Source of the DNA: Streptomyces sp. A1277
GTDB lineage: Bacteria; Actinomycetota; Actinomycetes; Streptomycetales; Streptomycetaceae
Assembly: GCF_004795015.1 (NCBI RefSeq)
Contig: NZ_SSBI01000030.1
Location: 30,773 to 94,772, forward strand
Reading direction: 5' to 3'
DNA length: 64,000 bases
The notes below the pieces were generated by a model. The model saw only the letters and a list, made by a program, of their open reading frames with translations. It was not told the origin of the DNA and searched no databases. Positions within the stretch are counted from its first letter, which is position 1. Each line of letters starts with the position of its first letter. Shown one piece after another: positions 1 through 7,768 of this stretch. Position numbers and translations under genes: made by a program.

Positions 1-1
1 C

Positions 2-709
2 GCGGGCGACGCGGTCGAGCACCTGGGCTGGCACGAGCGCGGCGCGGGACGCCCCGTCGTGAGCCCCCGGGTGTGGACGAGCCACGAGGCGCTGCTGCTC
101 GACTACGAGGTGCCCCTGCTGCGCACCGATGACGAAGGGCGGCTCTTCCTGGGCTCCACGCACTGGCCGTGGATAGGTGAGCGCACCCGCCAGCTCGACG
201 GCGCCCACGTCGCCCTGCTGTCCCAGGTCGCCAACCCGGTGGCCTGCAAGGTCGGCCCCACCATGGAGCCCGGGGAGCTGGTGGCCCTGTGCGAACGGCT
301 CGACGCCTGGCGCGAACCGGGCCGCCTCACCCTGATCGCGCGGATGGGCGCCGACAAGGTCGCCGGCCGGCTGCCGCGCCTGGTGGAGGCGGTGCGGGAG
401 GCCGGACACGCCGCGATCTGGCTCACCGACCCCGTGCACGGCAACACCGTCACCGCGCCCGGCGGCCACAAGACACGCATCGTGGAGACCGTCGCGCGGG
501 AGGTCTCCCGCTTCGTGGCGGCCGTACGCGACGCGGGCGGCGTCCCCGGTGGCCTGCACCTGGAGACGACGCCCGACGACGTCACGGAGTGCGCCGCCAC
601 GGAAGCCGAACTGGCCACCGTCGGCGAGCGCTACACCTCGTTCTGCGACCCCCGGCTCACCCCCTGGCAGGCCGTGTCCGTGACCTCGGCGTGGACCGTG
701 CGGTCATGA
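2..709 (+). CDS. Class II DAHP synthase, C-terminal part (cut by window edge)
   Basis: This is 3-deoxy-D-arabino-heptulosonate-7-phosphate synthase of the plant-like class II family, which condenses phosphoenolpyruvate and erythrose 4-phosphate in the first step of the shikimate pathway. The frame is open from base 2, so the N-terminal half lies outside the window. Family blocks seen in order are VWTSHEALLLDYE, WIGERTRQLDGAHV, NPVACKVGPTM, LIARMGADKV, WLTDPVHGNT, HLETTPDDVTEC and SFCDPRLTPWQAV. Copies outside primary metabolism often feed chorismate-derived building blocks to secondary pathways. Whether this one serves the polyketide cluster to its right or another pathway to the left cannot be decided here. 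An opposing gene pair separates it from the cluster. Confidence 0.9.
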   Translation, partial: AGDAVEHLGWHERGAGRPVVSPRVWTSHEALLLDYEVPLLRTDDEGRLFLGSTHWPWIGERTRQLDGAHVALLSQVANPVACKVGPTMEPGELVALCERLDAWREPGRLTLIARMGADKVAGRLPRLVEAVREAGHAAIWLTDPVHGNTVTAPGGHKTRIVETVAREVSRFVAAVRDAGGVPGGLHLETTPDDVTECAATEAELATVGERYTSFCDPRLTPWQAVSVTSAWTVRS

Positions 710-758
710 CGGTCCCGAGGCCGGCCCCGCGCCTTGCGGGGCGCTGCGCGGCACCGGG

Positions 759-956
759 TCAGTCGCTCCGCGGTGACCTGGGGGAGCGGGACAGGAGCTC
801 GTACAGCTCGTCCAGGTCGTATTCGGCGCGCTGCGGGGTGCCGAAGCGGGTGATCTTCCCCCGGCTCACCCACTTGCGGATCGTGGCCGGGGTGACGCCC
901 GCCGCCAGTGCGGCCAGTTCGGTCGGCACGGTGCGCCGGCGCCCTTCGGCCGTCAC
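759..956 (-). CDS. Small helix-turn-helix DNA-binding protein
   Basis: A 65-residue protein with a MerR/excisionase-like helix-turn-helix core: PTELAALAAGVTPATIRKW followed by a basic wing (RGKITRFG) and a C-terminal helix (YDLDELYELL). The GTG start at 956 is chosen because it overlaps the TGA of the upstream gene (GTGA), which indicates translational coupling. A longer reading from 1019 would overlap that gene by 67 bases. It probably acts with its upstream partner. The target is unknown. Confidence 0.65.
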   Translation of the reverse strand: MTAEGRRRTVPTELAALAAGVTPATIRKWVSRGKITRFGTPQRAEYDLDELYELLSRSPRSPRSD

Positions 957-1603
957 GCCGCACCACCTGGCCGGCCGGTGTCCGCCGCCTGCCGGGTCCG
1001 GCCGGACAGCAGCAGCCACTCACGGGGCGGCACGGTGTGCCCGGCGTCGCACGCGACCTGGGAGTGGACCGAGTCACGGGTGCCCGACAGCGTGGCGTGC
1101 AGCTGGGCCGTACAGCCGCTGTGGCAGCACAGGCCGAGGGAGACCTCGTAGGACCGCGGACCGAGCAGCGAACGGGCGGAGTCGAGGAGTGCGGTCAGTT
1201 CGGCGTCCAGATCCCGGGCCGCCGGGTGTTCGGCCAGCCACTGGACCTGGCCGGCCAGGAAGCGCAGAAGCGTCGGGACCTCCGTATCGGTCGCGGCCGG
1301 AAGCCCGCGCTCCGAGACCACGAGCCCGGCCCAGGAGCACAGGAGGTCGGTGACCTGCGAGCGCAGCGTCAGCATCCGGTCGTCGAGCCGCAGGCCCACC
1401 GACTGGGTGCCGCTGACACGCTCCACCGGTCCTCCGCTCAGGACGGCCAGCTCTTCCTCGCTCTCCTGGTAGACGTCTTCGACGTCCCGCAGCTTTGCAC
1501 TCAGTCTTTCGGCCGGAGAATCCAGCGACGATTCCGCTTCGGGTGCGTAGTGATGACTCTTGGATCGTTGTGATGCTTCCGAGTAATCCTGCTGATGCTG
1601 CAC
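953..1603 (-). CDS. Hypothetical protein with two paired-cysteine motifs
   Basis: I do not recognise the family. The frame encodes about 216 residues with a charged N-terminal stretch, a central helical part (LRDVEDVYQESEEELAVL) and a C-terminal segment containing CCHSGC and a later single Cys (QVACDAGH), which may form a metal site. The start is uncertain. GTG at 1603 is preferred because the sequence further upstream falls in GC and loses the codon bias of a gene. The gene is coupled (GTGA) to the small HTH gene downstream. Confidence 0.5.
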   Translation of the reverse strand: MQHQQDYSEASQRSKSHHYAPEAESSLDSPAERLSAKLRDVEDVYQESEEELAVLSGGPVERVSGTQSVGLRLDDRMLTLRSQVTDLLCSWAGLVVSERGLPAATDTEVPTLLRFLAGQVQWLAEHPAARDLDAELTALLDSARSLLGPRSYEVSLGLCCHSGCTAQLHATLSGTRDSVHSQVACDAGHTVPPREWLLLSGRTRQAADTGRPGGAA

Positions 1604-2126
1604 GATTTTGGCCTCGCATCCCCTGTAGACCGAGCATCCTGTTCTTGCGGTCGGCGTCCTGATGGCGGCCGGAGAGTTTCCATGCCTTCCGGCCCGTCGC
1701 CTTGCTGTGATGTCCCCATGTGTGCGCGAGAGTAATCGCGGCATAACCAAATCGGACGAAGAGGTCATTTACTCCGCCGGTTCCGACGCCGGCCATATGT
1801 CCATCAATTGTCGCGCCCGTCGGCTCAGACGTGTCAAGAAGGCATCGTGTGCGTCGCATCACTCTCTCGGGGCTCACTACAGAGCAACCAACTAGCCCAT
1901 AGAAAACTGTTGTTGACATCTGTCACGGGCAACTGTCACACTTCTCGCGGGCCACTGGTCTGCGCAAATCCCGATCGGTGTCCGATCGAGGAGCAGACAG
2001 CACAGGGCTCCGCCTCCTTATTGCCGGCCGCGTCTCCCGCGGCGGCTTCCTTCCCTTCCGGCGCACCCATTGCGTGCCCGTCCGCATTCGCTCCAGCGGT
2101 ATTCCTGCCAGACTCCAGCGGTTTTC
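1604..2126. promoter_or_regulatory. AT-richer control region with CTGTCAC direct repeat
   Basis: About 520 bases without a convincing gene and with lower GC than its surroundings, between the leftward gene pair and the rightward cluster operon. A good -35 hexamer TTGACA lies at 1913-1918. Two exact CTGTCAC heptamers at 1920-1926 and 1933-1939 sit just after it, 13 bases apart. The -10 box expected at about 1936-1941 (TCACAC) is weak, which is compatible with a promoter that needs an activator. The direct repeat is the candidate operator. Promoter function is inferred. Confidence 0.4.
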
Positions 2127-3059
2127 ATGCCGACCACGACACCCAGCCTTGAGGGCTTCATGGATCAGCAGCACAGAAGTCACGGATACGCGCGCCATTG
2201 CGCTCAGGCAGTGAACGCGCTTCATTCAATTCCCTATTTCACAAGCGATTTGGCCACCGAAGTCGCACCGTTCGGCATCGATGATCACTCGAGCGTCTAC
2301 CTTGCCGGCCGCGCGTCCGCACTGGGCGTCGTCGACCCCGCCGTGGTGACTGCTGTATTCAACTCCTTCGCCCCCCGCCTCATCGCCGAAAGAATTCCGG
2401 CTCTCTGGGATCTGATATCGCCCGAGCGCGCGCTGCGGGCCCGCGAGAATGCCGTCGCCGCCGCGCTCGAACGCCTGCTGGGGACCGAGACCTTGCGGTC
2501 CGCGGAGCTGTCGGAGGCCGCGAAGCTCGCGACCGTCGCGGCCGAGGCGGGCGCGCTGCCGGGACGCCCGCTGTACGCGGCGAACTCCGCGCTCGACCTG
2601 CCGGAACGCCCCCATGCGGCCCTGTGGCACGCGGCGACGCTGCTGCGCGAGCACCGGGGCGACGGACACGTCGCCGTACTCGGCCACTTCGAGCTGACCG
2701 GCGTGGACTCGCTGGTGATCGACTGCGCCAGCAGCCACGGCATGGCCAAGGAGATCGTCATGCCCATGCGCGGCTGGACGGAGGCCGAGTGGTCGGCGGG
2801 CCGGGAGCGCCTCGCCGACCGCGGGCTGGTCGACGCGGAAGGCCGGCTCACCCCACGCGGCACGGCGCTCAGGGACGAGGTCGAGGCGGAGACGAGCCGA
2901 CTCGACCGCCGCCCCTACGACGCCCTGGGGCCCGAGCACGTCGAGCGGCTGGCCCGGTACGTGCACCGGCTGGTCGGGGCCGCCGCCGACACCGGGGTCT
3001 TCCCGCCCCCGCTGCGCGGCTTCTTCGCGCCCGCGGCCGATGTCTGGAACGCGCTCTGA
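2127..3059 (+). CDS. SCO6745-family winged-helix protein
   Basis: A protein of about 310 residues of the SCO6745 type found across actinomycetes. It has an N-terminal helical domain (ALHSIPYFTSD, YLAGRASALG, ALWDLISPERALRAR) and a C-terminal MarR-like winged helix (GWTEAEWSAGRERLADRGLV, followed by LTPRGTALRDEVE). The biochemical role of the family is not established. The start may be ATG 2127 or ATG 2160 (MDQQHRSHGYARHC); an upstream start at 2070 is less likely. It is the first rightward gene, 31 bases before the P450, so it probably opens the operon. It could be a cluster regulator or an accessory protein. Confidence 0.65.
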   Translation: MPTTTPSLEGFMDQQHRSHGYARHCAQAVNALHSIPYFTSDLATEVAPFGIDDHSSVYLAGRASALGVVDPAVVTAVFNSFAPRLIAERIPALWDLISPERALRARENAVAAALERLLGTETLRSAELSEAAKLATVAAEAGALPGRPLYAANSALDLPERPHAALWHAATLLREHRGDGHVAVLGHFELTGVDSLVIDCASSHGMAKEIVMPMRGWTEAEWSAGRERLADRGLVDAEGRLTPRGTALRDEVEAETSRLDRRPYDALGPEHVERLARYVHRLVGAAADTGVFPPPLRGFFAPAADVWNAL

Positions 3060-3090
3060 CCCCGAAGCCCGCCCCCGGAGAGGACCAGCC

Positions 3091-4356
3091 ATGACGCTGA
3101 CGACGCCGACACCGACGCACCAACCACCCGCCGCCCTGTTCTCGCCCGCCTACTACCAGGACCCGCACACCACCCTGGCCTGGCTGCGGGAGAACTCCCC
3201 GGTCCACGAGTTCCGCTTCCCGGCCGGCGACGTACGGACCTGGCTCGTGACGCGCTACGACGACGTCAAGGCCGTACTCGCCGACCAGCGCTTCAGCGCG
3301 GAGGCCGCCACCTGGGCCAACGACGAGTTCCGGGCCGCCGGTCTGGTCGCCGCCGAGGGCACCATCCTGGGGCGGGGCATCTCGGTGGTCGATCCGCCCC
3401 ACCACACCAAGCTGCGGCGGCGGGCGATGGGCGCCTTCACCACCCGGCAGGTGGAACAGTGGCGCACGACCGTGCGGGAGCAGGTCGACCGGGTGCTCGA
3501 CGACTGCTCGGGCCGCGACACCTTCGACGTGATGGACGACTACGCGGGCGAGGTGTCCGCCGGCGTCCTGGGCGAGATCCTGGGCATGCGCATCGAACGC
3601 CACCGCGAGCTGGTCAGCGCGCTCAACGAGGCGTTCCCGTCGGACCCCGCGCTCATGCACAAGGTGCCCGAGGCGTTCGGCCGGATCTGCGAGTACGCGG
3701 CCGAGCTGGTCGCCGACAAGCGCAGCAAGCCCGCCGACGACCTGACCTCCGCGCTGATCCGGGGCGTGGACGACGACGAGGAGCTGACCGAGGACGAGCT
3801 GATCGGCCTCGTCGCGGCCATCATCATGGGCGGCAGCGACACCGTGCGCGGCTTCATCGGCAACGCCGTGCTCTCGCTGCTCGACCACCCCGGCCAGGCG
3901 GAGCTGCTACGGGCGAACCCGGGGCCGGCCGAGCCGGCTGTCGAGGAACTGCTGCGCTACGACGGGGCGTTGAGCACCGCCCTGTTCCGGGTCACCACGC
4001 AGGAGGTGGAGCTCGCCGGCACCGTACTGCCCGCAGGGGCTCCGGTGATCGTCGGACTCCTGGCGGCCAACCGGGACCCCCGCAGGTTCGAGCGGCCCGA
4101 GCTCCTGGACCTCGGCCGCCAGGGCGCCCGGCACGTCGGCTTCGGGCACGGGCTGCACAACTGCCTGGGCGCGGCACTGGCCCGGCTGGAGGGGGCCATC
4201 GCCATCCCCGCCCTGTTCGACCGCTTCCCGGAGCTGGTCCTCGACGCCCCCCGGGACTCCGTGCGGTACATCGACAACTGGGCGATCCGGCGCCTGGTCG
4301 CGCTGCCCGTCGCCGCGTCGGCGAAGGCCGCCGCGCGGGCCTCCCGGTCGGCCTGA
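3091..4356 (+). CDS. Cytochrome P450 monooxygenase
   Basis: A 421-residue bacterial class I P450. The I-helix carries GGSDT, the ExxR motif is in EELLRY, and the heme loop is FGHGLHNCLG with Cys358 as the expected iron ligand. The ATG at 3091 follows GGAGAGG at a good distance. A ferredoxin gene follows, so electrons probably reach it through that protein. In this context it should oxidise or couple the angucycline scaffold or a late intermediate. The substrate cannot be read from sequence. Its stop codon lies inside the first unit of a 33-bp tandem repeat. Confidence 0.95.
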   Translation: MTLTTPTPTHQPPAALFSPAYYQDPHTTLAWLRENSPVHEFRFPAGDVRTWLVTRYDDVKAVLADQRFSAEAATWANDEFRAAGLVAAEGTILGRGISVVDPPHHTKLRRRAMGAFTTRQVEQWRTTVREQVDRVLDDCSGRDTFDVMDDYAGEVSAGVLGEILGMRIERHRELVSALNEAFPSDPALMHKVPEAFGRICEYAAELVADKRSKPADDLTSALIRGVDDDEELTEDELIGLVAAIIMGGSDTVRGFIGNAVLSLLDHPGQAELLRANPGPAEPAVEELLRYDGALSTALFRVTTQEVELAGTVLPAGAPVIVGLLAANRDPRRFERPELLDLGRQGARHVGFGHGLHNCLGAALARLEGAIAIPALFDRFPELVLDAPRDSVRYIDNWAIRRLVALPVAASAKAAARASRSA

Positions 4357-4481
4357 CGTGCACGCCTCCACCGGCCCCGGGCGGCCTGACGTGCACGCCT
4401 CCACCGGCCCCGGGCGGCCTGACGTGCACGCCTCCACCGGCCCCGGGCGGCCTGACGTGCACGCCTCCACCGGCCCCGGGC
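4350..4481 (+). repeat. Four perfect 33-bp tandem repeats across the P450 stop codon
   Basis: Four identical 33-bp units (4350-4382, 4383-4415, 4416-4448, 4449-4481) fill the gap between the P450 and the ferredoxin; the first four bases of a fifth unit follow. Each unit contains GGCCTGACG, so the P450 stop codon TGA is repeated in frame every 11 codons. Unit contraction or expansion would not change the P450 protein. No separate gene is seen in the array. Confidence 0.9.
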
Positions 4482-4488
4482 GGCCGTC

Positions 4489-4734
4489 ATGAGCGCCTCC
4501 GCCCGGATCGACCGCACGCTGTGCCTGGGGACGGGGCTGTGCGAGTCGATGGCGCAGGACCTGTTCCTGCTGGACGACGACGGGCTCGCCGTGCCGCTGC
4601 CGGGCGACGGAAGCGACGAGCGGACGGAGCTGCTGCGGTCCATCGCCGACTGCTGCCCGACCGGGGCGATCACCGTCACCGAGAAGGGCCCCGGCGCGGC
4701 CGCACGCGAGAACGCACACGAGAGCGAGGGGTGA
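4489..4734 (+). CDS. Small ferredoxin, P450 partner
   Basis: An 81-residue single-cluster ferredoxin of the type found beside actinomycete P450s. Three cysteines fit a [3Fe-4S] pattern: C..x5..C in CLGTGLC, then C followed by PTGAI in DCCPTGAI. Residues 1-65 are the fold; the tail is acidic. It follows the P450, separated only by the repeat array. No Shine-Dalgarno is evident before ATG 4489, where the repeat sequence runs almost to the start, so its translation may depend on ribosomes arriving from upstream. Confidence 0.9.
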   Translation: MSASARIDRTLCLGTGLCESMAQDLFLLDDDGLAVPLPGDGSDERTELLRSIADCCPTGAITVTEKGPGAAARENAHESEG

Positions 4735-4740
4735 GACGGC

Positions 4741-6231
4741 ATGCAGGGGCAGTCCGCACAGCGGGACACCGACGTCGTGGTGGCAGGAGCGGGACCAGCC
4801 GGGCTCATGCTGGCCGCCGAACTGCGGCTGGCCGGTGCCGGGGTCGTGGTCCTGGAGCAGGAGAGCCGGCCGACCGCCGAGTCGCGCGGCATGGGGTTCA
4901 CCGCCCGCACCCTGGAGGTGTTCGACCAGCGCGGGCTGCTGCCGAGGTTCGGTGAGCTGAAACGTTCCCCCGGCGGCCACTTCGGCAGCGTGCCGGTGAA
5001 CTTCGCGGTCGGCGACGGACGGCACGCCGGCGTCACCGGCATCTCCCAGGCCCGGACCGTCGCCGCGCTGGGGGAGTGGGCGGCGGAGCTCGGCGCCGAC
5101 ATCCGGCGCGGCCACCGGCTGACCCGGTTCACCGACACCGGCGACGGGGTCGAGGTGTGGGCCGAGGGCCCCGACGGCGAGGTCCGGCTGACCGCGCCCT
5201 ACCTCGTCGGGTGCGACGGCGGCCGCAGCACGGTCCGGCGGGCCGGCGGCTTCGACTTCCCCGGCACCGACGCCACCGCCGAACTGCTGCTCGCGGATGT
5301 GAAGGACCTCGAACTCCCGCCGAAATGGTCCGGGGAGCGCCACCCGGGAGGCATGCTGCTGGCCGCGCCGCTGGGCGACGGAATGGTCCGGATCGTGGTC
5401 TCCGAGCACGGAAGGGCGCCGCTGGAGCGCACCGGGCCCCCGGCCTTCAGCGAAGTGGCCGACGCCTGGAAGCGGGTCAGCGGCGACGACATCTCCGGTG
5501 CCACGCCGGTCTGGGTCAGCTCCTTCGGGGACGCGGCCAGGCAGGCTTCCGCGTACCGCAGGGGCCGGGTCCTGCTCGCCGGGGACGCCGCGCACGTCCA
5601 CCTGCCCGCCAGCGGCCAGGGCATGAACGTCAGCATCCAGGACGCCGTCAACCTCGGCTGGAAACTGGGCGCCGTCGTCACCGGCCGCGTCCCCGGAACG
5701 CTGCTGGACAGCTACCACGCGGAACGCCACCCGGTCGGCGCCGAACTGCTGCGCAACACCCGGGCCCAGGCCACGCTGTTCCTCGGCGGGCCCGAGATGC
5801 AGCCGCTGCGCGATGTCCTCACCCGGGTGTTCGGCGGCGAGGAGGCGGCGCTGCTGCTGGCGGGGCTGGTCAGCGGCCTGGAGATCCGCTACGACGTCGG
5901 AGCCGGCGACCATCCGCTGCTCGGGCGGCGGCTCCCGGACATCCCGCTGGTGCTGGACGACGGGGAGAAGACCCGCAGCACCCGGCTGCTGCACCCGGCC
6001 CGCGGAGTGCTGCTGTCCCTGGGCGCCGACCCCGAACCCGCCCGCCTCGCGGGCCGTTGGGCGCCCCGGGTGGACGTCCGCTCCGCCCGCCCGGCCGGCA
6101 CCGGACCGGCCGGCGAGACGGTCGACGCCGACGCCGTACTGGTGCGCCCCGACGGCTATGTGGCCTGGGTGGCCGGGTCCGGCGACCTCGCCAGCGCCCT
6201 GAACCGCCACTTCGGTGAGCCCACCGGCTGA
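4741..6231 (+). CDS. FAD-dependent aromatic polyketide hydroxylase (second copy)
   Basis: A 496-residue class A flavoprotein monooxygenase of the PgaE/RdmE group, using NAD(P)H and oxygen to hydroxylate polycyclic phenols. It shows the N-terminal dinucleotide fold (VVAGAGPAGLMLAAEL), the middle motif CDGGRSTVRRAGGFDFPG, the FAD-ribityl motif GDAAHVHLPASGQGMN and a thioredoxin-like C-terminal domain ending near HFGEP. It starts 6 bases after the ferredoxin. It is a close paralogue of the protein at 7769-9238. Having two such enzymes plus the fused one implies at least three flavin-dependent oxidations, possibly including a ring modification beyond the standard C-12 hydroxylation. Confidence 0.93.
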   Translation: MQGQSAQRDTDVVVAGAGPAGLMLAAELRLAGAGVVVLEQESRPTAESRGMGFTARTLEVFDQRGLLPRFGELKRSPGGHFGSVPVNFAVGDGRHAGVTGISQARTVAALGEWAAELGADIRRGHRLTRFTDTGDGVEVWAEGPDGEVRLTAPYLVGCDGGRSTVRRAGGFDFPGTDATAELLLADVKDLELPPKWSGERHPGGMLLAAPLGDGMVRIVVSEHGRAPLERTGPPAFSEVADAWKRVSGDDISGATPVWVSSFGDAARQASAYRRGRVLLAGDAAHVHLPASGQGMNVSIQDAVNLGWKLGAVVTGRVPGTLLDSYHAERHPVGAELLRNTRAQATLFLGGPEMQPLRDVLTRVFGGEEAALLLAGLVSGLEIRYDVGAGDHPLLGRRLPDIPLVLDDGEKTRSTRLLHPARGVLLSLGADPEPARLAGRWAPRVDVRSARPAGTGPAGETVDADAVLVRPDGYVAWVAGSGDLASALNRHFGEPTG

Positions 6232-6262
6232 GCCCGGCCATCCCACGAGACAGGAGACGACC

Positions 6263-6928
6263 ATGACCAGGACCCGGACCCGGACCCAGCAGACGGCCGC
6301 ACCCGTCATCGACCGCGGGGACGCGCACGCCGTCTTCATGACCTACTGGCACGTGGCCGGCCAGGAGCAGGGCCGCGCGGTGCTCGACGAGATCGCGGAC
6401 GCCTGGGAAGGGGCGTCCCGGCCCGCGGACGTCCTCTCCTTCTCCTGCTACCTGAGCACGGGCAGCGACGACTTCACCGCGATGACGTACGCCCAGTGCG
6501 CGCACCCCGACGGCTACCGGCCCTTCATCCGCGCCCTGCCCGCGCAGGCCGCACGGATGGAGCCGGTCGAGTACCGCCTGCACCGCAGTGTGCCGCTCGC
6601 CCCGGAGACCGGGCCGGCGGCCTCGGTGGTCATCGCCAGCTTCGACGTCGACGGCCGCGAGCGCCAGGAGCACATCGTCTCCTCCGTCACGGAGAACATC
6701 GAGAAGTCACCGCGTACCGACCAGCGCGGACTGATCGCCTCCCACTTCCACCTCAGCACCGACGGCACCCGTGTGATCAACTTCGCCGAGTGGACGAGCG
6801 ACGAGGAGCACATCGCGTTCCTCGAGGGCGCCACCCGGCACCGGTCGCTGCGTCTGGCCACACACACCCCGGGCGTCCGCCCCATCGGCTTCACCCGCTA
6901 CCACCTGTATCGCGCCATCGGCTCCTGA
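6263..6928 (+). CDS. Two-domain ABM-family protein A
   Basis: A 221-residue protein with two ferredoxin-like antibiotic-biosynthesis-monooxygenase (ABM) halves. The first contains DVLSFSCYLSTGSDDFTAMTYAQC and the second GLIASHFHLSTDGTRVINFAEW, each followed by a segment ending in an R-H/R-Y motif. ABM proteins act without cofactor as quinone-forming oxygenases or as cyclase-like chaperones. The ATG at 6263 follows CAGGAGACG. It is paired with a diverged copy at 7039. The function in this pathway (anthrone oxidation, ring oxidation or folding) is inferred only from context. Confidence 0.75.
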   Translation: MTRTRTRTQQTAAPVIDRGDAHAVFMTYWHVAGQEQGRAVLDEIADAWEGASRPADVLSFSCYLSTGSDDFTAMTYAQCAHPDGYRPFIRALPAQAARMEPVEYRLHRSVPLAPETGPAASVVIASFDVDGRERQEHIVSSVTENIEKSPRTDQRGLIASHFHLSTDGTRVINFAEWTSDEEHIAFLEGATRHRSLRLATHTPGVRPIGFTRYHLYRAIGS

Positions 6929-7038
6929 TGAATGGCCGACAGGGTACAAATCGGATCAGTGAACTCCGTTCTTTGTCATCATGGTTGACGGCCCGGCAGT
7001 GATGACGGACCGACAGTGATGGCACGAAGGAGAAGCCC

Positions 7039-7677
7039 ATGGCCGATGCCCCCAGTCCCTTCCCGGACGTCGCCCGCACGGACGCCGGAGTCGCGCTGGT
7101 GACTCCGCTGTACGTCGGGGGACCCGGACCCCAGCGCGCTGAGGTGGAACGGGTCCTGGCGCCGTACCGGAACGGTTCGCTGCCCGAGGGCTTCCTCTCC
7201 GTGAGCGTCTTCACCAGCACCGAGGGCGAGAACGTGCTCACGTACGCCCAGTGGACCTCTGACGACGCCTACCGCGCGTTCGTACGGGACGGCGGTCTCG
7301 GCGAGCCGGACGAGAACACCACCGAGCCGGTCCGCTACAAGCTCTACCGGGGCCGGGTCCTGGAACCCGGCAGCGTCCCGACCGTGCTGGTGACGCCCGT
7401 CTTCGACGTGGACGGCCGGGACCGGCAGCGGCGCTCGATCGACAACCTCATCGACGGGCCGCTCGGCACCCCGTTCCCCGGCCTGGTCGGCTCCCACTTC
7501 CACATCAGTCTCGACGGCACCCGCGTCCTCAACTGGGCCGAGTGGGTCGACGAGGACGCCCATGTGGGCTTCATGAAGAGCAGCCGTCCCAAGGAGTGCC
7601 TGGAGGCCATCACGATGCCGGGCGTCCGCGGCATAGGCGGTAAGAGGTACGTGCTCGCGGGTGCCGTGACCCGCTGA
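7039..7677 (+). CDS. Two-domain ABM-family protein B
   Basis: A 212-residue relative of the preceding protein with the same two-halves layout: GFLSVSVFTSTEGENVLTYAQW, then GLVGSHFHISLDGTRVLNWAEW. A good ribosome site (GAAGGAGAA) precedes ATG 7039. A 110-base AT-richer gap separates it from protein A, so it may have its own promoter. A strong hairpin terminator follows. Tandem related ABM genes suggest a heterodimer or two successive oxidation or cyclisation steps. That is inference. Confidence 0.75.
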   Translation: MADAPSPFPDVARTDAGVALVTPLYVGGPGPQRAEVERVLAPYRNGSLPEGFLSVSVFTSTEGENVLTYAQWTSDDAYRAFVRDGGLGEPDENTTEPVRYKLYRGRVLEPGSVPTVLVTPVFDVDGRDRQRRSIDNLIDGPLGTPFPGLVGSHFHISLDGTRVLNWAEWVDEDAHVGFMKSSRPKECLEAITMPGVRGIGGKRYVLAGAVTR

Positions 7678-7692
7678 CTTCTCGGCTCCCCA

Positions 7693-7730
7693 GAACGGCC
7701 CAGGTCCTCGGACCTGGGCCGTTCGTCTTT
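7693..7730 (+). terminator. Intrinsic terminator
   Basis: A perfect 14-bp stem (7693-7706 with 7711-7724) with a CTCG loop is followed by GTCTTTTCC. It closes the P450-to-ABM transcription unit and separates it from the core polyketide operon starting at 7769. Confidence 0.85.
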
Positions 7731-7768
7731 TCCGGAACGTCCAGTGCAGGAGCGAACAAGGAGGGTGC

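Noticed and set aside
4350..4481. A CRISPR or minisatellite gene in the 33-bp array
   Set aside because: The units are directly adjacent without spacers and every unit contains a stop in the P450 frame.
3459..4955. A long rightward frame spanning the P450, the 33-bp repeats and the ferredoxin, encoding Thr-Cys-Thr-Pro repeats
   Set aside because: It is the shifted frame of the P450 and ferredoxin, dominated by Arg/Gly/Pro, with no domain; both real genes have clear motifs in other frames.
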